A stretch of DNA of 37,394 nucleotides from Flavobacteriaceae bacterium (GTDB taxonomy: Bacteria > Bacteroidota > Bacteroidia > Flavobacteriales > Flavobacteriaceae): contig NZMG01000012.1 of the NCBI GenBank assembly GCA_002694465.1, positions 11,037 through 48,430 of the forward strand. The letters are read 5' to 3'. The stretch's first letter is position 1. Each line of letters opens with the position of its first letter. The position numbers were made by a program, and so were the translations under genes. Below the pieces are notes generated by a model that made no database searches, was not told the origin of the DNA, and worked only from the letters and a program-made list of their open reading frames with translations. Of this stretch, positions 36,585-37,394 are shown one piece after another.

Positions 36585-36595
36585 CCAATCATGGA

Positions 36596-36627
36596 GGTTG
36601 GGGTGGGTTTTAGAATTTACCCCAACC
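36596..36627. other. Hairpin at the junction of convergent genes, possible terminator
   Basis: GGTTGGGGT at 36596-36604 pairs with ACCCCAACC at 36619-36627, and outer ATGGA / TCCAT (to 36633) extends the stem past a one-base bulge. It overlaps the last codons of the leftward YifB gene. Neither side has a clear U-tract, so a factor-independent terminator is uncertain. Confidence 0.4.
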
Positions 36628-37394
36628 ATCCATCTCTATCGAGGCTTCGGTATTGAATCGCTTCAGAAATATGGTTGCCATTTATACTTTCAGAATTTTC
36701 TAAATCGGCAATGGTGCGTGCCACTTTTAAGATTCGGTCGTAAGCACGTGCCGAAAGATTTAATCGTTCCATTGCGTTTTTCAGTAGTGCCAAAGATGCT
36801 TCATCTAGGACACAAAACTTTCGTATTTGCTTTACACCCATTTGCGCATTATAGTGAATATTTTCAAATTCCTCAAAACGCTTTGCTTGTATCTCTCTTG
36901 CCTTGGTAACACGCTCTCTAATAACGATGCTCTGCTCTCCTTTTCGGGTATCGCTTAGTTTTTCGAAAGGAACAGGGGTCACTTCAATATGAATATCAAT
37001 TCTATCTAATAACGGTCCCGAGATTTTACTTAAATAGCGTTGCATTTCGGCTGGAGAAGAGGTGACGGGCGCATTGGGATCATTAAAATACCCACCCGGA
37101 CTAGGATTCATACTTGCCACCAACATAAAGCTAGCGGGATAGGTAACCGTAAAACGCGCTCGCGAAATGGTAACATCTCGATCTTCCAAAGGTTGTCGCA
37201 TCACTTCCAGCACACTGCGTTTAAATTCGGGAAGTTCATCTAAAAATAATACCCCATTATGTGCTAAGGAAATTTCACCAGGTTGTGGATATTGTCCACC
37301 TCCCACAAGAGCCACATCACTAATGGTATGATGCGGACTTCTAAATGGACGGCTGGTCATGATGCCGCCTTTTTCCATAGTTCTACCCGCCACA
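36617..37394 (-). CDS. yifB: YifB/ComM-family Mg-chelatase-like AAA ATPase, C-terminal part
   Basis: The leftward frame is open at the window edge, so the N-terminal half and Walker A are outside. What is seen is typical of YifB/Com[11 protein letters not shown], then [19 protein letters not shown] (Walker B), [44 protein letters not shown] (arginine finger), and the C-terminal [22 protein letters not shown]. ComM is a hexameric helicase acting in branch migration during natural transformation. The first visible codon GTG is an internal Val of the VAGR segment, not a start. Confidence 0.93.
   Translation of the reverse strand, partial: VAGRTMEKGGIMTSRPFRSPHHTISDVALVGGGQYPQPGEISLAHNGVLFLDELPEFKRSVLEVMRQPLEDRDVTISRARFTVTYPASFMLVASMNPSPGGYFNDPNAPVTSSPAEMQRYLSKISGPLLDRIDIHIEVTPVPFEKLSDTRKGEQSIVIRERVTKAREIQAKRFEEFENIHYNAQMGVKQIRKFCVLDEASLALLKNAMERLNLSARAYDRILKVARTIADLENSESINGNHISEAIQYRSLDRDGWLG

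Overview
The window looks like a chromosome segment of an AT-rich, probably marine, member of the Bacteroidota (Flavobacteriia). The pointers are the visible AT richness, few Shine-Dalgarno sequences, a Bacteroidota-type promoter (TTG-N20-TAGCTTTG) at 255-285, two lipoproteins with short lipoboxes, and a flavobacterial type of contractile injection system. Genus was not determined. All family assignments are from reading the proteins; no database search was run.

Positions 1-323 hold the start of a leftward gene (cut by the window edge), two inverted repeats (111-129 and 148-191) and the promoter candidate. Positions 324-28949 are one co-directional block of 20 genes, mostly overlapping or separated by a few bases, encoding a complete-looking extracellular contractile injection system (eCIS; Afp/PVC/MAC/AlgoCIS kin). 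In order: Pvc16-type tail cap/terminator, an unrecognised 290-aa protein, one sheath, two tube proteins, a 53-aa DUF5908-like protein, a LysM spike adaptor, a VgrG-like spike, a PAAR tip, a gp25-like baseplate protein, two large baseplate proteins (J-like and Afp12-like), an 885-aa protein of unknown role that could be a fibre or cage part, a 66-aa orphan, the so-called CIS tape-measure family protein, two DUF4157 cargo-type proteins, a probable immunity protein, a polytopic membrane patatin, a muramidase without signal peptide, and an Afp15-type AAA+ ATPase. A bidirectional terminator candidate closes the block at 28954-28981.

The most interesting part is 17722-27623. Two tandem DUF4157 proteins share an N-terminal leader and a HELTH domain, but have different C-termini. 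One ends in a second HExxH metallopeptidase-like site. The other (1457 aa) has a hydrophobic segment, a Cys cluster and a C-terminal PD-(D/E)xK nuclease-like domain, followed at once by a small gene resembling an immunity protein. That arrangement suggests an eCIS carrying an antibacterial or otherwise self-toxic nuclease. The next two genes (membrane patatin phospholipase, cytoplasmic muramidase) could attack the membrane and the wall respectively, as a lysis/release module for particles or as further effectors. The patatin gene has a T9 tract at its 5' end that separates it from an upstream ATG by one frame.

Positions 28999-37394 are ordinary chromosomal genes: an M16 protease lipoprotein (leftward), a GCS2-family ligase with CBS domains translationally coupled to an AspA/AstE-type zinc hydrolase, a lipoprotein with a CxxCH haem-binding motif, and the leftward 3' part of a YifB/ComM AAA ATPase cut by the window edge. 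No tRNA, rRNA, CRISPR array, IS element or phage integrase was seen.
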